Source: an uncultured Bacteroidales bacterium (GTDB lineage Bacteria > Bacteroidota > Bacteroidia > Bacteroidales > UBA932). Taken from it: a stretch of 64,000 nt of DNA. The notes under the pieces are model-generated. The model saw nothing but the letters and a program-made list of their open reading frames with translations, was not told the origin of the DNA and did not search any database. The stretch covers positions 1 through 64,000 of the forward strand of contig ONJB01000009.1 in NCBI GenBank assembly GCA_900318015.1. Direction: 5' to 3'. How positions within the stretch are numbered: the first letter of the stretch is position 1; each line of letters begins with the position of its first letter. Position numbers and translations under genes: made by a program. This document shows, in pieces, positions 53,198 to 62,966 of this stretch.

Positions 53198-54352
53198 CTA
53201 CTCCTCCTTCAGCTTTAAGAAAGCTTCATCAACTTCTGCTAAAATACTTTTATCCAATAATTTGGCATAATGTTGTGTCAGTTTTGTCGTGCTGTGCCCA
53301 AGGAGCCGCGCCACAACTTCCAGGCGGACCCCCTTGTTCAGGCAGCGGGTCGCGTAGGTGTGACGAGCCACATGGCTGAAGATTGGCTTGTCGATTCCGC
53401 AGAAGTCGCGAATGACCTTCAGGAAGCAATTGATCTTCTGATTGGAAATCATCGGCAGCTGGAAATCGTACTTCCTGAGGATATCCACGCCATCTTCAAG
53501 AATCACTGAGGTGAAGTAGACTCCGGTCTTGTTACGCTTGTCGTGGATGTAATACTGACCGTTTGGTGCCTGCTGAAAATCTTCGGGAGTGAGCTTGGCC
53601 ATGTCGCAGTAGCTGAGCCCTGATGCTGCCTGGAAAACGAACAGATCCCGCACGCGGTTCAAGCTCTCGTTGTGGAAATCCGTCATCCGGATCTTTGCCA
53701 ATTCTTCCTCTGTCAGAAACTGAACGTTCTTTTCTCCTCGTCTCAGCCGTACGCCGCTGAAAGGATTGATTTTGATTCTTCCGTTGTCGATGCCAAACTG
53801 GACGACGGTCTTGATCTTCTGGCAGTTTGAGTTGGTCGTCACGTAGTCAAACAGCTGGTTCAACGAGGCTTGATAGTCCAGGATAATTGCCTTCGTAATG
53901 GAGCTCACAGGTTCATCTGGAGACAGAATCTTGTAGAACCGGTCACGGGCGAGTTCATATTTCCTGAAAGTTTTGTGAGTCAGATCGACGCCGACGCGTT
54001 TGGCCAGGATGCGCATGTAATCGTCGAAAAGTGCGCCGACGGTATACACCTCATAACCGCCAGTCTTGAAGTAATGCCGCAGGGATTCCGCAGTCAAGGC
54101 CTTTTCATCGCGCAGAATGGTCGTTTCAATCTCGTTCAGGCGGTCTCTGATGGCGCGCAGATAATCCTTCAGATCACTGTCCTTCTTACTGTTTATACCC
54201 CGTTTGAAGGCCGTAGGATTCTCTTTTCTTGGTAGTTGTACATAGCATCGCTTCCCATTTATAACCAAACTCAATTCAATGGGAGCTATACCGTCCTTGT
54301 TTTTTTTGCTCTCGCGACAGTAGAACGAGACATTTGCAGCGTTACGGATCAT
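53198..54352 (-). CDS. int: Tyrosine recombinase (phage integrase family)
   Basis: 384 aa from MIRNAANVSFYCRESKKNKDG; the frame extends 58 codons further but that stretch is the region carrying the palindrome. N-terminal arm-binding and SAM-like core domains, then the catalytic domain: H327-x-x-R330 in SHVARHTYAT, LGH353, Tyr362 in LTQHYAKL. The usual Arg of box I is Ser247 (ASGLSYCD), as reported for the CTnDOT-type integrases of Bacteroidota. Sits immediately beside tRNA-fMet, with a palindrome 4 nt upstream of its ATG. Confidence 0.95.
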   Translation of the reverse strand: MIRNAANVSFYCRESKKNKDGIAPIELSLVINGKRCYVQLPRKENPTAFKRGINSKKDSDLKDYLRAIRDRLNEIETTILRDEKALTAESLRHYFKTGGYEVYTVGALFDDYMRILAKRVGVDLTHKTFRKYELARDRFYKILSPDEPVSSITKAIILDYQASLNQLFDYVTTNSNCQKIKTVVQFGIDNGRIKINPFSGVRLRRGEKNVQFLTEEELAKIRMTDFHNESLNRVRDLFVFQAASGLSYCDMAKLTPEDFQQAPNGQYYIHDKRNKTGVYFTSVILEDGVDILRKYDFQLPMISNQKINCFLKVIRDFCGIDKPIFSHVARHTYATRCLNKGVRLEVVARLLGHSTTKLTQHYAKLLDKSILAEVDEAFLKLKEE

Positions 54353-54356
54353 AATC

Positions 54357-54392
54357 TGCGACCACTTTATTTGATAAACATAACTGGTCGCA
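54357..54392. promoter_or_regulatory. Right-end palindrome TGCGACCA-N20-TGGTCGCA
   Basis: Same arms and same 20-nt spacing as 36306-36341, ending 4 nt before the integrase ATG. Could be an arm-type recombinase site, an operator for int autoregulation, or both. Confidence 0.8.
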
Positions 54393-54525
54393 TATAAGGT
54401 CAAACATTTTCCGACTTTTTGCCTTGAAAATACCGCGGAAAGAACTCTCGCTATCTGGCTTTTTGAGCGTAAACCAAAGATAATCAACAAAAAAAGAAGA
54501 AACCGTTTGATGGTCTCTTCTTTCA

Positions 54526-54613
<88 letters not shown>

Positions 54614-54618
<5 letters not shown>

Positions 54619-54644
54619 ATAGGGACTTTTTTTGAAATTCCAAA
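54614..54644 (-). promoter_or_regulatory. Promoter of the right tRNA-fMet copy
   Basis: Exact TTTG-N19-TATCTTTG; the box at 54614-54621 is 11 nt from the tRNA 5' end. The left copy has one -33 mismatch, so this is the better promoter. Confidence 0.8.
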
Positions 54645-54646
54645 AT

Positions 54647-55987
54647 TTAATTGAGGAATTCCAGGATTTTATCCAGGTCAGCGGCCGGGAAGGCTTGCTG
54701 GTCGCCGGTCTCGAGGTTCTTCAGGTTCACCGTGGCGGCCTCGATCTCGGAGGAACCGTTGATGGAGATGAAGGGGATCGCCTTCTTGGCGGCGTAGTCG
54801 AACTGCTTCTTGAGCTTGCCCGGTTCGGGGTAGACTTCCACGGAGACGCCGGCCTCGCGGAGGGCCTTTGCCAAGGGCAGGACATATCGGAGTTCGTCGG
54901 CGCCCATCACCGCGAACAGCAGCCGCGTCGAGCTGCCAAGGTCCTTCGGGAATTTCTCCAGGCCCTTGAGGACGTCGTAGATGCGGTCCGCACCGAAGGA
55001 GATGCCCACGCCGGAGACGTTCGGGAGGCCGAAGATGTCGGTGAGGTTGTCGTAGCGGCCGCCGCCGCAGATGCTGCCGATGGGGAAGTCCAGGGCCTTC
55101 ACCTCGAAGATGGCGCCGGTGTAGTAGTTGAGGCCGCGGGCGAGGGAAAGGTCGATTTCCACAGGCTGCGAAACGCCGGCCGTGCCGATGAAGCCGAACA
55201 GTTCCTCCAGCTCGTCCAGTCCCTTGAGGCCGGTGGCGGAAACCAGGCCGGAGGTGGAACCGCCGTTGAACAGGCCGCGCATGGTCGCGAGCTTTTCCTC
55301 TGTGGTGCCAGAGAGCAGGAGGACGGGCCGCAGGACGGCGACGGCGTCGGCCGTCAGGCCCTTCTCCAGCATCTCGGCCTCGACGCTCTCGAGCCCGATC
55401 TTGTCCAGCTTGTCGATGGCGACGGTGATGTCTACCACCCGCTCCGGGAAGCCGCAGATCTCCGCGAGGCCGGTAAGTACCTTGCGGTTGTTGACCTTGA
55501 TGCCCACGCGGATGCCGAGGAGGGTGAACACGCGGTCCACCATCTCCACCAGCTCGAGCTCATTGACCTGCGAGGTGGTACCGATCACGTCCACGTCGCA
55601 CTGGTAGAACTCGCGGTAGCGGCCCTTCTGCGGCCGGTCCGCCCGCCAGACGGGCTGGATCTGGTACCGCTTGAACGGGAACGAGATCTCGTTCTGATGC
55701 TGGACCACGTAGCGGGCGAACGGGACGGTCAGGTCGTACCGCAGGCCCTTCTCGGGCGGCAGCTCGGCCTTCTCGCCGCTGTTCTGGATCCGGAACAGGA
55801 GCTTGTCGCCCTCGTCTCCGTACTTGCCCAGGAGCGTGGAGAGGTTCTCCATCGCGGGCGTTTCGATCTGCTGGTAGCCATAGGTCCGGAACACGCTCCG
55901 GATGGTGTCGAAGATATAGTTGCGCTCGGCCATCTCGCGCTGGCCGAAGTCACGGGTTCCCTTGGGAATGGACGGTTTCTGTGCCAT
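54647..55987 (-). CDS. hisS: Histidyl-tRNA synthetase
   Basis: 446 aa, class [28 protein letters not shown] at the start, ATP-binding motif 2 [26 protein letters not shown], histidine-binding [12 protein letters not shown] and C-terminal anticodon domain ([18 protein letters not shown]). A TATATTTG -7 box lies at 56007-56014, 20 nt upstream. Start chosen at the conserved methionine; an upstream ATG adds a Cys-rich 22-residue stretch. Confidence 0.97.
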   Translation of the reverse strand: MAQKPSIPKGTRDFGQREMAERNYIFDTIRSVFRTYGYQQIETPAMENLSTLLGKYGDEGDKLLFRIQNSGEKAELPPEKGLRYDLTVPFARYVVQHQNEISFPFKRYQIQPVWRADRPQKGRYREFYQCDVDVIGTTSQVNELELVEMVDRVFTLLGIRVGIKVNNRKVLTGLAEICGFPERVVDITVAIDKLDKIGLESVEAEMLEKGLTADAVAVLRPVLLLSGTTEEKLATMRGLFNGGSTSGLVSATGLKGLDELEELFGFIGTAGVSQPVEIDLSLARGLNYYTGAIFEVKALDFPIGSICGGGRYDNLTDIFGLPNVSGVGISFGADRIYDVLKGLEKFPKDLGSSTRLLFAVMGADELRYVLPLAKALREAGVSVEVYPEPGKLKKQFDYAAKKAIPFISINGSSEIEAATVNLKNLETGDQQAFPAADLDKILEFLN

Positions 55988-56006
55988 GATAATTCGTAAA
56001 ATCCTA

Positions 56007-56014
56007 CAAATATA
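56007..56014 (-). promoter_or_regulatory. -7 box of hisS
   Basis: TATATTTG on the minus strand, 20 nt before the hisS ATG; no -33 box at 19-21 nt. Confidence 0.5.
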
Positions 56015-56030
56015 CGGATTTTCTGCCAAT

Positions 56031-57035
56031 CTACAGGCCCTGGACGGCGGCATCGATCTCCGCGAGTTCCTCCGCGGAGAAGGCGGTGTTCTCCAGCGCC
56101 TTGAAGTCGTCCTCGATCTGGGCGACCCGGCTGGCGCCGACGATCACGCTCGTCACCCGGTCGTCCTTGAGGCACCAGGCGAGGGCCATCTCGGCGAGCG
56201 TCTGTCCGCGGCGGGCGGCGATGCCGTTCAACTTGACAAGCGCCGCCTGCATCCTGGGCGTCAGGGCCGAGGACTTGAGGAACTTCTCCTTCGCCATCCG
56301 GGAATCGGCCGGGATGCCGTCCAGGTAGCGGCCGGTCAGGAGCCCCTGCGCCAGCGGCGAGAAGGCGATGAAGCCCACGCCGTTCTCCTTGGCCTGGTCC
56401 AGGATCGCCCGCTCCGGCTCCCGGTTCAGGATGTTGTACCGGCCCTGGTAGATCAGGCAGGGAACATCCCGGTCTTTCAGGTATTGATAGGCAAAGGCCG
56501 CGGCCTCCGGCGGGTAGTTGGAGATGCCCGCGTACAGCGCCTTGCCGGCCCTGACGATATCCACGAGGGCCTGCATCGTCTCCTCCAGCGGGGTCTTGGG
56601 GTCGAACCGATGGGAGTAGAAGAGGTCCACGTAATCGAGGTTCATCCGTTTCAAACTCTGGTCCAGGCTCGCCATCAGGTATTTGCGGGAGCCCCATTCG
56701 CCGTAGGGACCAGGCCACATGTCATAGCCCGCCTTGGAGGAGATGAACAACTCGTCACGGAAGGGGGCGAAGGACTTGCGCATGATCATCCCGAACGTTT
56801 CCTCGGCCGACCCGTAGGAAGGACCGTAGTTGTTGGCGAGGTCGAAGTGGACGATGCCGTGGTCGAAGGCGTAATGGGCCATCTCCAGGGAGTTCGCGAG
56901 CGGGTTCACGTTGCCGAAGTTGTGCCACAGGCCCAGGGCGATCTCGGGGAGAAGGATGCCGCTGCGGCCGCACCGGCGATACCGGATGCCGCTCTCATAG
57001 CGGCCGGGGGCGGGAGAGTAGACAGGATTGATCAT
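56031..57035 (-). CDS. Aldo/keto reductase (YghZ/L-glyceraldehyde 3-phosphate reductase-like)
   Basis: 334 aa, NADPH-dependent aldo/keto reductase. Catalytic Tyr in [16 protein letters not shown], Lys in [21 protein letters not shown], His in [10 protein letters not shown], cofactor site [14 protein letters not shown]. The long GPSYG-containing loop and the [13 protein letters not shown] block are characteristic of the YghZ group, which detoxifies methylglyoxal-type aldehydes. Divergent from sppA. Confidence 0.92.
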   Translation of the reverse strand: MINPVYSPAPGRYESGIRYRRCGRSGILLPEIALGLWHNFGNVNPLANSLEMAHYAFDHGIVHFDLANNYGPSYGSAEETFGMIMRKSFAPFRDELFISSKAGYDMWPGPYGEWGSRKYLMASLDQSLKRMNLDYVDLFYSHRFDPKTPLEETMQALVDIVRAGKALYAGISNYPPEAAAFAYQYLKDRDVPCLIYQGRYNILNREPERAILDQAKENGVGFIAFSPLAQGLLTGRYLDGIPADSRMAKEKFLKSSALTPRMQAALVKLNGIAARRGQTLAEMALAWCLKDDRVTSVIVGASRVAQIEDDFKALENTAFSAEELAEIDAAVQGL

Positions 57036-57057
57036 GTTTGCAAGGTTTTGTCAGAGA

Positions 57058-57095
57058 CAAAGATACGCTATTTCGTGGAAAAATGCTTATCTTTG
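57058..57095. promoter_or_regulatory. Divergent -7 boxes between the aldo/keto reductase and sppA
   Basis: TATCTTTG on the minus strand (57058-57065, 23 nt before the reductase ATG) and TATCTTTG on the plus strand (57088-57095, 24 nt before sppA). Neither has an ideal -33 box. Confidence 0.6.
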
Positions 57096-57118
57096 TTATT
57101 CATAACGAATCCTGTAGC

Positions 57119-58897
57119 ATGAAAGATTTTGTCAAAATGATGCTGGCCGTGATCTGCGCGTTCATCGTGATGCAGCTCGTCGGCTTTTTCCTGCTGTTCG
57201 CCATGGTCGGTGCCATGAGTCTCGGCAGCAGCAAGACGGTCCTGCCCCGGGAAGGTGTGCTGGACATTGACATGGAACAATTCACCCTCGGAGAGCAGAC
57301 GCAGGACGACACCTTCAGTCCGGGCATTTCGATGCTCGGGATGTCCGCCGGCGGTACGACCGTGGGCCTCTGGGACGCCGTCCAGGCCATCGAGGCCGCC
57401 GCGGCCGATCCCGGCATCAAGTATATCCTCCTCCGGGCGGACGCCGCTTCCGGCGGCACCTCCTCCATGGAGGAACTCCGCGCCGCCCTCGCCGAGTTCC
57501 GCAAGAGCGGCAAGGCCGTGGTGGCCTATACCGAGACGCCCTCCTGCGGCTCGTATTACCTCGCCTCGGTGGCGGATAAGATTTACATGACCTCCTACCA
57601 TGGCGGATCCCCGCAGATGACGGGTATCGCCAGCCAGATGATCTTCCTGAAGGACCTGCTGGACAAGGTGGGCGTGAACTACCAGCTCATCCGCCACGGC
57701 AAGTACAAGTCCGCCGGTGAGATGTACATCAAGAACGCTCCCTCCGCCGAGAACCGCGAGCAGTACCAGGTGATGGTCAATTCCCTGTGGAAGACCATCT
57801 CCGCCACCACCGCCGAAGCCCGCGGCCTTTCCGTGGAGAAGTACAACGACCTCATCGACAACCTCAAGCTCAATTTCCCGGAGGACTTCCTGGAGAACGG
57901 GCTCGTGGACGAACTCCTGGACCATGAGGGCCTGGTCAACAAGCTCTGCGCCCTCGCCCAGGTGGAGAAGGTAGAGGACCTGCACCTGGTCTCCCTGCTG
58001 GACTATGTCGATGCCAAGGTGAGCCGGCTCCGCGGCAAGGAGAACGTCGCCATCCTGTTCGCCGACGGTGAGATCGTGGACGGGAGGGACTATTCCGACA
58101 TCGCGGCGGACCGTTTCGTCGCCGAGATCGACAAGATCCGCAAGGACCAGACCATCAAGTCCGTCGTCCTCCGCGTCAACTCTCCGGGCGGCAGCGTCGT
58201 CGCCTCCGAGAAGATCCGTACTGCGCTGAAGCTCCTGATGGCCGAGAAGCCGCTTGTCGCCTCCTACGGCAACTACGCCGCATCGGGGGGGTACTGGATC
58301 TCCGCCGGAACGCAGAAGATCTTCTCCGACGCCACCTGCCTCACCGGCTCCATCGGCGTGTTCTCGCTGATTCCGGAGTTCTCCAAGACGGTCGGCAAGG
58401 TGGGCGTGAACTTCGTCACCGTGGGTTCCAACAAGCACAGCGACATGTTCTCCCTGATGCGTCCCTTCGACGCGGAGGAGACCGCCAGCCTGCAACTCTA
58501 TGTCGATGACATCTACGGGCGTTTCGTGGGCCTGGTGGCCGAGGGCCGCTCGCTGGAAACGCAGAAGGTGGACGACATGGCCCAGGGCCGCGTGTGGGTG
58601 GGAACCGACGCGATCGGCCTGGGTCTGGTCGATGAGATCGGCGGCCTCCGCGAAGCCGTGGACTACGCCGCTTCCCTGGCCGGCTTCCTGTCCAAGGGCG
58701 ACTACCACGTGGTCACTTATCCCGCCCAGCTTAGCCAGACGGAGCAGCTCCTGGACCTGTTCTCCGGGAAGAAGGATGCCCCGTCCATCCTTACGGGTAC
58801 GCCGTTCGAGGCGCTGGGCAAGAGCCTGAAGGATCTCCGCGAGAACGAGCCTACGCAGGTGTACGCCCGCCTCCCTTACGACATCGAAATCCGGTAA
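57119..58897 (+). CDS. sppA: Signal peptide peptidase SppA, 67-kDa type
   Basis: 592 aa membrane-bound serine protease that removes cleaved signal peptides. One N-terminal transmembrane helix (MKDFVKMMLAVICAFIVMQLVGFFLLFAM) and two tandem S49 domains. The second-domain serine is in ASYGNYAASGGYWISAGT; the first domain supplies the lysine (KYKSAGEMYIKNAPS region). ATG 57119 follows a -7 box and begins the transmembrane helix, so it is preferred over the open frame to 57038. Confidence 0.95.
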   Translation: MKDFVKMMLAVICAFIVMQLVGFFLLFAMVGAMSLGSSKTVLPREGVLDIDMEQFTLGEQTQDDTFSPGISMLGMSAGGTTVGLWDAVQAIEAAAADPGIKYILLRADAASGGTSSMEELRAALAEFRKSGKAVVAYTETPSCGSYYLASVADKIYMTSYHGGSPQMTGIASQMIFLKDLLDKVGVNYQLIRHGKYKSAGEMYIKNAPSAENREQYQVMVNSLWKTISATTAEARGLSVEKYNDLIDNLKLNFPEDFLENGLVDELLDHEGLVNKLCALAQVEKVEDLHLVSLLDYVDAKVSRLRGKENVAILFADGEIVDGRDYSDIAADRFVAEIDKIRKDQTIKSVVLRVNSPGGSVVASEKIRTALKLLMAEKPLVASYGNYAASGGYWISAGTQKIFSDATCLTGSIGVFSLIPEFSKTVGKVGVNFVTVGSNKHSDMFSLMRPFDAEETASLQLYVDDIYGRFVGLVAEGRSLETQKVDDMAQGRVWVGTDAIGLGLVDEIGGLREAVDYAASLAGFLSKGDYHVVTYPAQLSQTEQLLDLFSGKKDAPSILTGTPFEALGKSLKDLRENEPTQVYARLPYDIEIR

Positions 58898-58900
58898 GGG

Positions 58901-59926
58901 ATGGAGGAAAAGAAACTGACACCGATGCGCTTCCGCCCCGAAAGGGTGGAACGCAAATGGGGCATCGCGGAGTACCGGATCGCGGACCTCGGGTACATCG
59001 ACTCGGTGGCCCTGGACGGCTGGCTGTCCGGCAACTCCATCAGCGACATCATGCAGACCTACCTGGAGCGTTTTACCGGGGAGGTCCCCTTCGAATACTA
59101 CGGGACACAGTTCCCAGTGATGGTCAAGTGGCTGGACATCAAGGGCCGCACCTCTCTCCACGTGAATCCCGACGACGAGTCGGCCGAGCAGCGGTATGAC
59201 GCCTTCGGCAAGACGGCCCTGTGGTACGTGGCCGAGGCCGGGGCCGATGCGAAGCTCTTCCTGGGCTTCAAGCGGGAAGTCACGGCCGAGGAGTTCTGGC
59301 GCAAGTGCCAGGACGGCACGGTGGAAGAGCTCCTGAACGTCGTGAAACCCAAGGTGGGAGAGCACTACCTCGTCACCCCGGGCATGGTCCATGCCGCGCA
59401 GGACGTCCGGCTCCTGGAAGTCGCCGAGTCCTCCGAACTCTGGTTCCGGCTCCACGCCTGGGACGACCCGGAGGCCGAACTCCATCTGGAGGAAGCCTTC
59501 GACCTGATCGACTTCAAGCCCTATCGCGTCGCTTCAGCAAAGGGCGATCCGGAGGCCGTGACGGAGAAGATCGCCGTCACCCCGCAGTTCTCCGTGTCGG
59601 AGATCCGCCTGATGAACCCTGTGCGCATCGGCGCCGAAAATAACGGGAGCTTCCTGCTGTACGCATGCGTGAAAGGCGCGGGCTCGCTGGAAGTGGAGGG
59701 GATGACACCGCTGCATTTCCATGCGGGGGAGGCCATCGTGGTCCCGGCTGAAATCCAGCAGCTTACGCTCACGCCGGAGGCGCACGGCACCCTCCTCCTG
59801 GAGGTGTCGCTCGAGCCCCGGCACGACAAGGACGAATACATCGACCCGAACGCCGAACCCTACCTGAAGGGGGAGGATTACGACGGGCTCGAGGGCGACG
59901 AACTCCCGGATCCTGAACTGAATTGA
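58901..59926 (+). CDS. Mannose-6-phosphate isomerase-like protein (class I family)
   Basis: 341 aa cupin-fold metalloenzyme. Metal-ligand block WLDIKGRTSLHVNPDD, then GEHYLVTPGMVHAAQ and a second cupin (GSFLLYACVKGAGSLEVEG, FHAGEAIVVPAEIQQLTL). Interconverts mannose- and fructose-6-phosphate if active. Atypical N-terminus (FRPERVERKWGIAEYRI) instead of the common WGGxxL block, so substrate assignment is tentative. Starts 3 nt after sppA. Confidence 0.83.
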   Translation: MEEKKLTPMRFRPERVERKWGIAEYRIADLGYIDSVALDGWLSGNSISDIMQTYLERFTGEVPFEYYGTQFPVMVKWLDIKGRTSLHVNPDDESAEQRYDAFGKTALWYVAEAGADAKLFLGFKREVTAEEFWRKCQDGTVEELLNVVKPKVGEHYLVTPGMVHAAQDVRLLEVAESSELWFRLHAWDDPEAELHLEEAFDLIDFKPYRVASAKGDPEAVTEKIAVTPQFSVSEIRLMNPVRIGAENNGSFLLYACVKGAGSLEVEGMTPLHFHAGEAIVVPAEIQQLTLTPEAHGTLLLEVSLEPRHDKDEYIDPNAEPYLKGEDYDGLEGDELPDPELN

Positions 59927-59927
59927 C

Positions 59928-60374
59928 ATGGCCGACGCACGCATCGACAAATTCCTCTGGGCCATCCGGGCCTTCAAGACCCGGACCGACGCCACAGACG
60001 CCTGCAAGGGCGGCAAGGTGAAGATCGCCGGGGTCAATGCCAAGCCCTCCAAGGAGGTGAAGCCCGGCGACGTGCTGACGGTCAAGAAGGGGTCCGTGAC
60101 CTTCACGTACAAGGTGCTGCAGCCCCTGGAGCGCCGTGTGGGGGCGAAACTCGTCCCCGAGTATGCGCTGAACCTGACGCCGGCGGCCGAGCTGGAGAAG
60201 CTCCGCGCCCCGGTGGAAACCTTCTTCATCACCCGCGACCGCGGGGCGGGCCGTCCCACGAAGAAGGACCGCCGCGAGATCGAGGATGCGTGGGATGCCA
60301 TCGATTTCCATGACATCCCGGACGACGTGGCCGCCCGTTTCGGCCTTTCCGACGAAGACCTGGAAACCCTGTAA
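59928..60374 (+). CDS. S4-domain RNA-binding protein (Hsp15-like)
   Basis: 148 aa. S4 domain at about residues 2-62: RIDKFLWAIRAFKTRTDATDACKGGKVKIAGVNAKPSKEVKPGDVLTVKKG. C-terminal extension ends basic/acidic (GRPTKKDRREIEDAWD). Hsp15 rescues free 50S subunits carrying peptidyl-tRNA; this one has the usual length. One nt after the previous stop, likely cotranscribed. Confidence 0.9.
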   Translation: MADARIDKFLWAIRAFKTRTDATDACKGGKVKIAGVNAKPSKEVKPGDVLTVKKGSVTFTYKVLQPLERRVGAKLVPEYALNLTPAAELEKLRAPVETFFITRDRGAGRPTKKDRREIEDAWDAIDFHDIPDDVAARFGLSDEDLETL

Positions 60375-60379
60375 CGTAT

Positions 60380-61687
60380 ATGAAACGATTCGGACTCGCC
60401 TTGCTGGGCCTGCTCGTCCTGGGATGGACGGCGGGCGCGCAGACATCCCGTGAGGAGCTCCTCTCCCATATGGAGCTCACGGCCGGCAACTATGCCAACT
60501 ACCCCCTCCCGACCGGTCATCTTACTCCTGCGCCGGCGGGCTATGAACCGTTTTACATCAGTCATTACGGCCGCCACGGCGCCCGGTACATGACCAGCGA
60601 CAAGCATTATGACCGGCTGAACCGGCAGCTGGACACCGCCTTGACGCTGGGACTCCTGACCGAGTACGGCCAGGACGTCCGTCGCCGCATCAAGATCGCG
60701 ACCGCCGACGCGAAAGGCCGGGCCGGCGAGCTTACGACGCTCGGCGCCCGGCAGCACAAGGCGATCGCCCGGCGGATGTATGACAACTATCCTTCGCTGA
60801 TGACGAAGCCGCTGTTCGTGGAGGCGAATTCCTCCACTTCCCGGCGCGTGATGCTGAGCATGGCGAACTTCTGCCTGGAGCTCAAGGCGCTGAATCCGAC
60901 GCTGGACATCAGCATGGATGCGAGCGAGCACGATATGCACTACATCACGGCCGACAAGCGCATCGTGGTTCCGGAAAGCCGGACGGACGACGCCCTGTAC
61001 CGGAAGCTCAAGGAGTTCAAGCAGAAGCTCCTGAGCGGCGAGAAGCAGCTGGCGGCCCTCTTCAAGGACCCCGGACGAGCGAAGACCTTCATCGACCAGT
61101 ATACCTTCGCCGACGACCTGTATAACGTCGCCTCTGACATGTACTGCGTGCCCGAGCTGAACCTGCGTTTCGACGACCTGTTCGGAGAAGAGGGCATGAT
61201 CGACGGTTTCCGGGTCTATAACGCCAGCTGGTGCCTCTGGGAGGGCCTGATGCCCGGTGCCCGGACCGCCTACTGGCGCATCTATCCGCTGCTCCAGAAC
61301 TTCCTGGACGAAGCGGACCGGATGATCGCTTCCGGCGGCAGCGGCCTCCGCCTCCGCTTCGGTCACGACAGCGTCGTGCTGCCGCTCTCCTTCATCCTGG
61401 GCTTCCAGGAAGCCATCCATGCGACGGACGACATGGAGGACCTGCACAACCACTTCTCCATTTTCCGCCTGATTCCGATGGCGGCGAACATCCAGCTGGT
61501 GTTCTTCCGCAAGGCCGGCTCGGACGACATCCTCGTGAAGTTCCTGATGAACGAGAACGAGACGTCCATTCCGATTGCCACGGACTGCTATCCCTACTAT
61601 CACTGGTCCGACGTGGAACCGTACTACCGGAACATGATCGAGGCCGCCCACCTGGTTTATAAGGAGACCCCCGACGATGAAGACTAG
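60380..61687 (+). CDS. Histidine-type acid phosphatase, exported
   Basis: 435 aa, signal peptide MKRFGLALLGLLVLGWTAGAQ. Catalytic RHGAR at residues 65-69 and a distal HD in RLRFGHDSVVLPLSF, the AppA/HAP branch rather than the HAE of MINPP enzymes. Probably a periplasmic phosphatase or phytase; substrate not predictable from sequence. Overlaps the next gene by 11 nt. Confidence 0.9.
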   Translation: MKRFGLALLGLLVLGWTAGAQTSREELLSHMELTAGNYANYPLPTGHLTPAPAGYEPFYISHYGRHGARYMTSDKHYDRLNRQLDTALTLGLLTEYGQDVRRRIKIATADAKGRAGELTTLGARQHKAIARRMYDNYPSLMTKPLFVEANSSTSRRVMLSMANFCLELKALNPTLDISMDASEHDMHYITADKRIVVPESRTDDALYRKLKEFKQKLLSGEKQLAALFKDPGRAKTFIDQYTFADDLYNVASDMYCVPELNLRFDDLFGEEGMIDGFRVYNASWCLWEGLMPGARTAYWRIYPLLQNFLDEADRMIASGGSGLRLRFGHDSVVLPLSFILGFQEAIHATDDMEDLHNHFSIFRLIPMAANIQLVFFRKAGSDDILVKFLMNENETSIPIATDCYPYYHWSDVEPYYRNMIEAAHLVYKETPDDED

Positions 61688-62954
61688 ACTCACCCTCACC
61701 CTGCTCCTGCTCTTGACCGTGGGAGCGGCTGCGCAGACTTCCAAGCGGGAGATGTACGCGGACCTGAACCGGACCGGTTCCACCTATTTCGCCTATCCCG
61801 GCCCTGTCCAGAAGGTCCTGACACCGGCCCCGGCGGGGTACGAGCCCTTCTATATCAGCCACTACGGCCGCCACGGGTCGCGGTACATGACCAGCAACAA
61901 GTACTATGTCCAGGCCATCACGCCGATGGACAGCGCCGCGAAGCTGGGCCTCCTCACGCCCAAGGGCGAGGAAGTGCTCGCGAAGCTCAAGGCCGGCTAT
62001 GCCGATGCGTACAACCGCGACGGCGACCTGACCGCCCTCGGCGGCCGCCAGCACCGGGAGATCGCCCACCGGATGTACGACCGCTTTCCGGAGCTGCTTT
62101 CCCAGCCCCTGCAGGTCGATGCCCGGGCATCGACCTCCCGGCGCGTGATGATCAGCATGTTCAACTTCTGCTGGGAGCTCCAGGGCCTCAATCCCGACCT
62201 GGAGATCCGGATGGACGCGAGCGAGCACGACATGCCGTTCGTGGTGTCGGACAGCCGCGTGAAACCGGAGGTCACGGAGGAGGCGGAAGTCATCCACCGG
62301 AAGTTCAGCGCCTACCGGGACGACGCCTACAGCAAGCCCGAACGCCTGATGAAGGTCCTGTTCACGGATGTCCGGAAGGTGGAAGGCTTCGTGGACGGCC
62401 CCGACCTGATGAAGAGCCTCTACAACGTGGCGCAGGATTTCCAGAACGTGCCGGAACTGGGCCTTTCCATGACGGACATCTTCACGAAGGAGGAACTGTT
62501 CCGGATTTTCACGGGTTCCAGCGCCGGCTGGCTCCGTCAGACGGGTCTCATTCCGGGCTCTACGCCCATGTACCTGCAGAAAAAAGCCGTCCGTGACAGC
62601 ATCGAGAGCATCGCGGACCGCGTGATCCGGGAAGGCAAGCCCGCTCTGACGCTCCGTTTCAGCCACGACAGTTCCGTCCTTCCGCTGGCCTATCTGATCG
62701 GCCTGAAGGAAACGCTGGGCGGCAAGCCTGACACGAAGGACTTGTACAAGAGCATCTCCATCGACAAGATCGTCCCGATGGCGGGGAACATCCAGCTGGT
62801 GTTCTACCGGAAGCCGGGTTCCGACGATGTCCTGGTGAAATTCCTCCTGAACGAAAACGAAACTTCCATCCCTGTGAAGACAGATGTCGCTCCCTATTAC
62901 CATTGGTCTGACGTCAAGCGCTTCTGGGAAGGACACCCCGCAACAACACGATAA
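61677..62954 (+). CDS. Histidine-type acid phosphatase, exported (paralogue)
   Basis: 425 aa, signal peptide MKTRLTLTLLLLLTVGAAAQ. RHGSR at residues 65-69 exactly as in the upstream paralogue, and HD in RFSHDSSVLPLAY. The two share the whole length (EPFYISHYGRHG, ASTSRRVM, MDASEHDM, MAANIQLVFFRK-type blocks), so this is a tandem duplication that has diverged. Reads 11 nt into the previous gene. Confidence 0.9.
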   Translation: MKTRLTLTLLLLLTVGAAAQTSKREMYADLNRTGSTYFAYPGPVQKVLTPAPAGYEPFYISHYGRHGSRYMTSNKYYVQAITPMDSAAKLGLLTPKGEEVLAKLKAGYADAYNRDGDLTALGGRQHREIAHRMYDRFPELLSQPLQVDARASTSRRVMISMFNFCWELQGLNPDLEIRMDASEHDMPFVVSDSRVKPEVTEEAEVIHRKFSAYRDDAYSKPERLMKVLFTDVRKVEGFVDGPDLMKSLYNVAQDFQNVPELGLSMTDIFTKEELFRIFTGSSAGWLRQTGLIPGSTPMYLQKKAVRDSIESIADRVIREGKPALTLRFSHDSSVLPLAYLIGLKETLGGKPDTKDLYKSISIDKIVPMAGNIQLVFYRKPGSDDVLVKFLLNENETSIPVKTDVAPYYHWSDVKRFWEGHPATTR

Positions 62955-62966
62955 ACTGATACGACT

